Of a DNA stretch of 6,763 bases, positions 6,716 to 6,763 are shown one piece after another. The stretch lies in assembly GCA_050010255.1 (NCBI GenBank), contig JBEKLJ010000195.1, positions 1 through 6,763 of the forward strand. The letters run 5' to 3'. The notes below the pieces were generated by a model. It saw only the letters and a list, made by a program, of their open reading frames with translations, did no database searches and was not told the DNA's origin. Each line of letters starts with the position of its first letter. The first letter of the stretch is position 1. A program made the translations under genes and the position numbers. Origin of the DNA: JBEKLJ01 sp050010255. Lineage in GTDB: Bacteria; Acidobacteriota; Terriglobia; Bryobacterales; Bryobacteraceae.

Positions 6716-6763
6716 ATGACCAAAATGCGTGGACTGCTTGTCTTGTTCCCATTGCTGGCCTGT
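6716..6763 (+). CDS. Start of an exported protein, possible lipoprotein (3'-truncated by window edge)
   Basis: Only 16 codons are present: MTKMRGLLVLFPLLAC. They show a short basic N-region (Lys3, Arg5) followed by a hydrophobic core, as in a signal peptide, so the product is likely exported. The last visible codon is Cys within LLAC, which resembles a lipobox and would make this a lipoprotein. Leu at position -2 is less usual there, and the residues after Cys are not visible. The gene begins 14 nt after the stop of the 901-residue protein gene with no room for a separate promoter, so the two are probably in one operon. The mature function cannot be judged. Confidence 0.6.
   Translation, partial: MTKMRGLLVLFPLLAC

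Overview
The window is GC-rich bacterial DNA with long, tightly packed reading frames, Shine-Dalgarno-led ATG starts and exported products. A secreted SASA-family esterase, a GH31 glycosidase and a very large secreted modular protein of unknown function together suggest a soil or plant-litter polysaccharide degrader, most likely Acidobacteriota (Solibacter/Bryobacter-like). That assignment is inference from gene style, because no rRNA or other marker gene is present.

Layout: (1) 1-1845 (+) is the 3' part of a GH31 alpha-glycosidase, probably an alpha-xylosidase, whose start lies upstream of the window. (2) 1846-2166 is a convergent intergenic spacer with two GC-rich hairpins that may terminate transcription from either side. 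(3) 2167-3717 (-) is a complete exported sialate O-acetylesterase-like (SASA/SGNH) carbohydrate esterase. (4) 3718-3995 is a divergent promoter region, AT-rich on its right side, with candidate promoters in both directions and a perfect inverted repeat. (5) 3996-6701 (+) is a 901-residue secreted protein that I do not recognise as a named family. It has four related beta-rich modules, a cysteine cluster, Ig-like segments and a C-terminal domain with a His-Glu...Ser-His-Tyr motif. (6) 6716-6763 (+) is the first 16 codons of a further exported protein, possibly a lipoprotein, 14 nt downstream and probably in the same operon.

The GH31 enzyme and the esterase would fit together in debranching acetylated hemicellulose or other decorated glycans: the esterase removes acetyl groups and the GH31 removes alpha-linked xylose or glucose. 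They converge, so they do not share a transcript. The 901-residue protein starts a separate rightward transcription unit whose link to glycan use is unproven; it is the most novel element in the window. No tRNA, rRNA, CRISPR array, insertion sequence or phage gene was seen.
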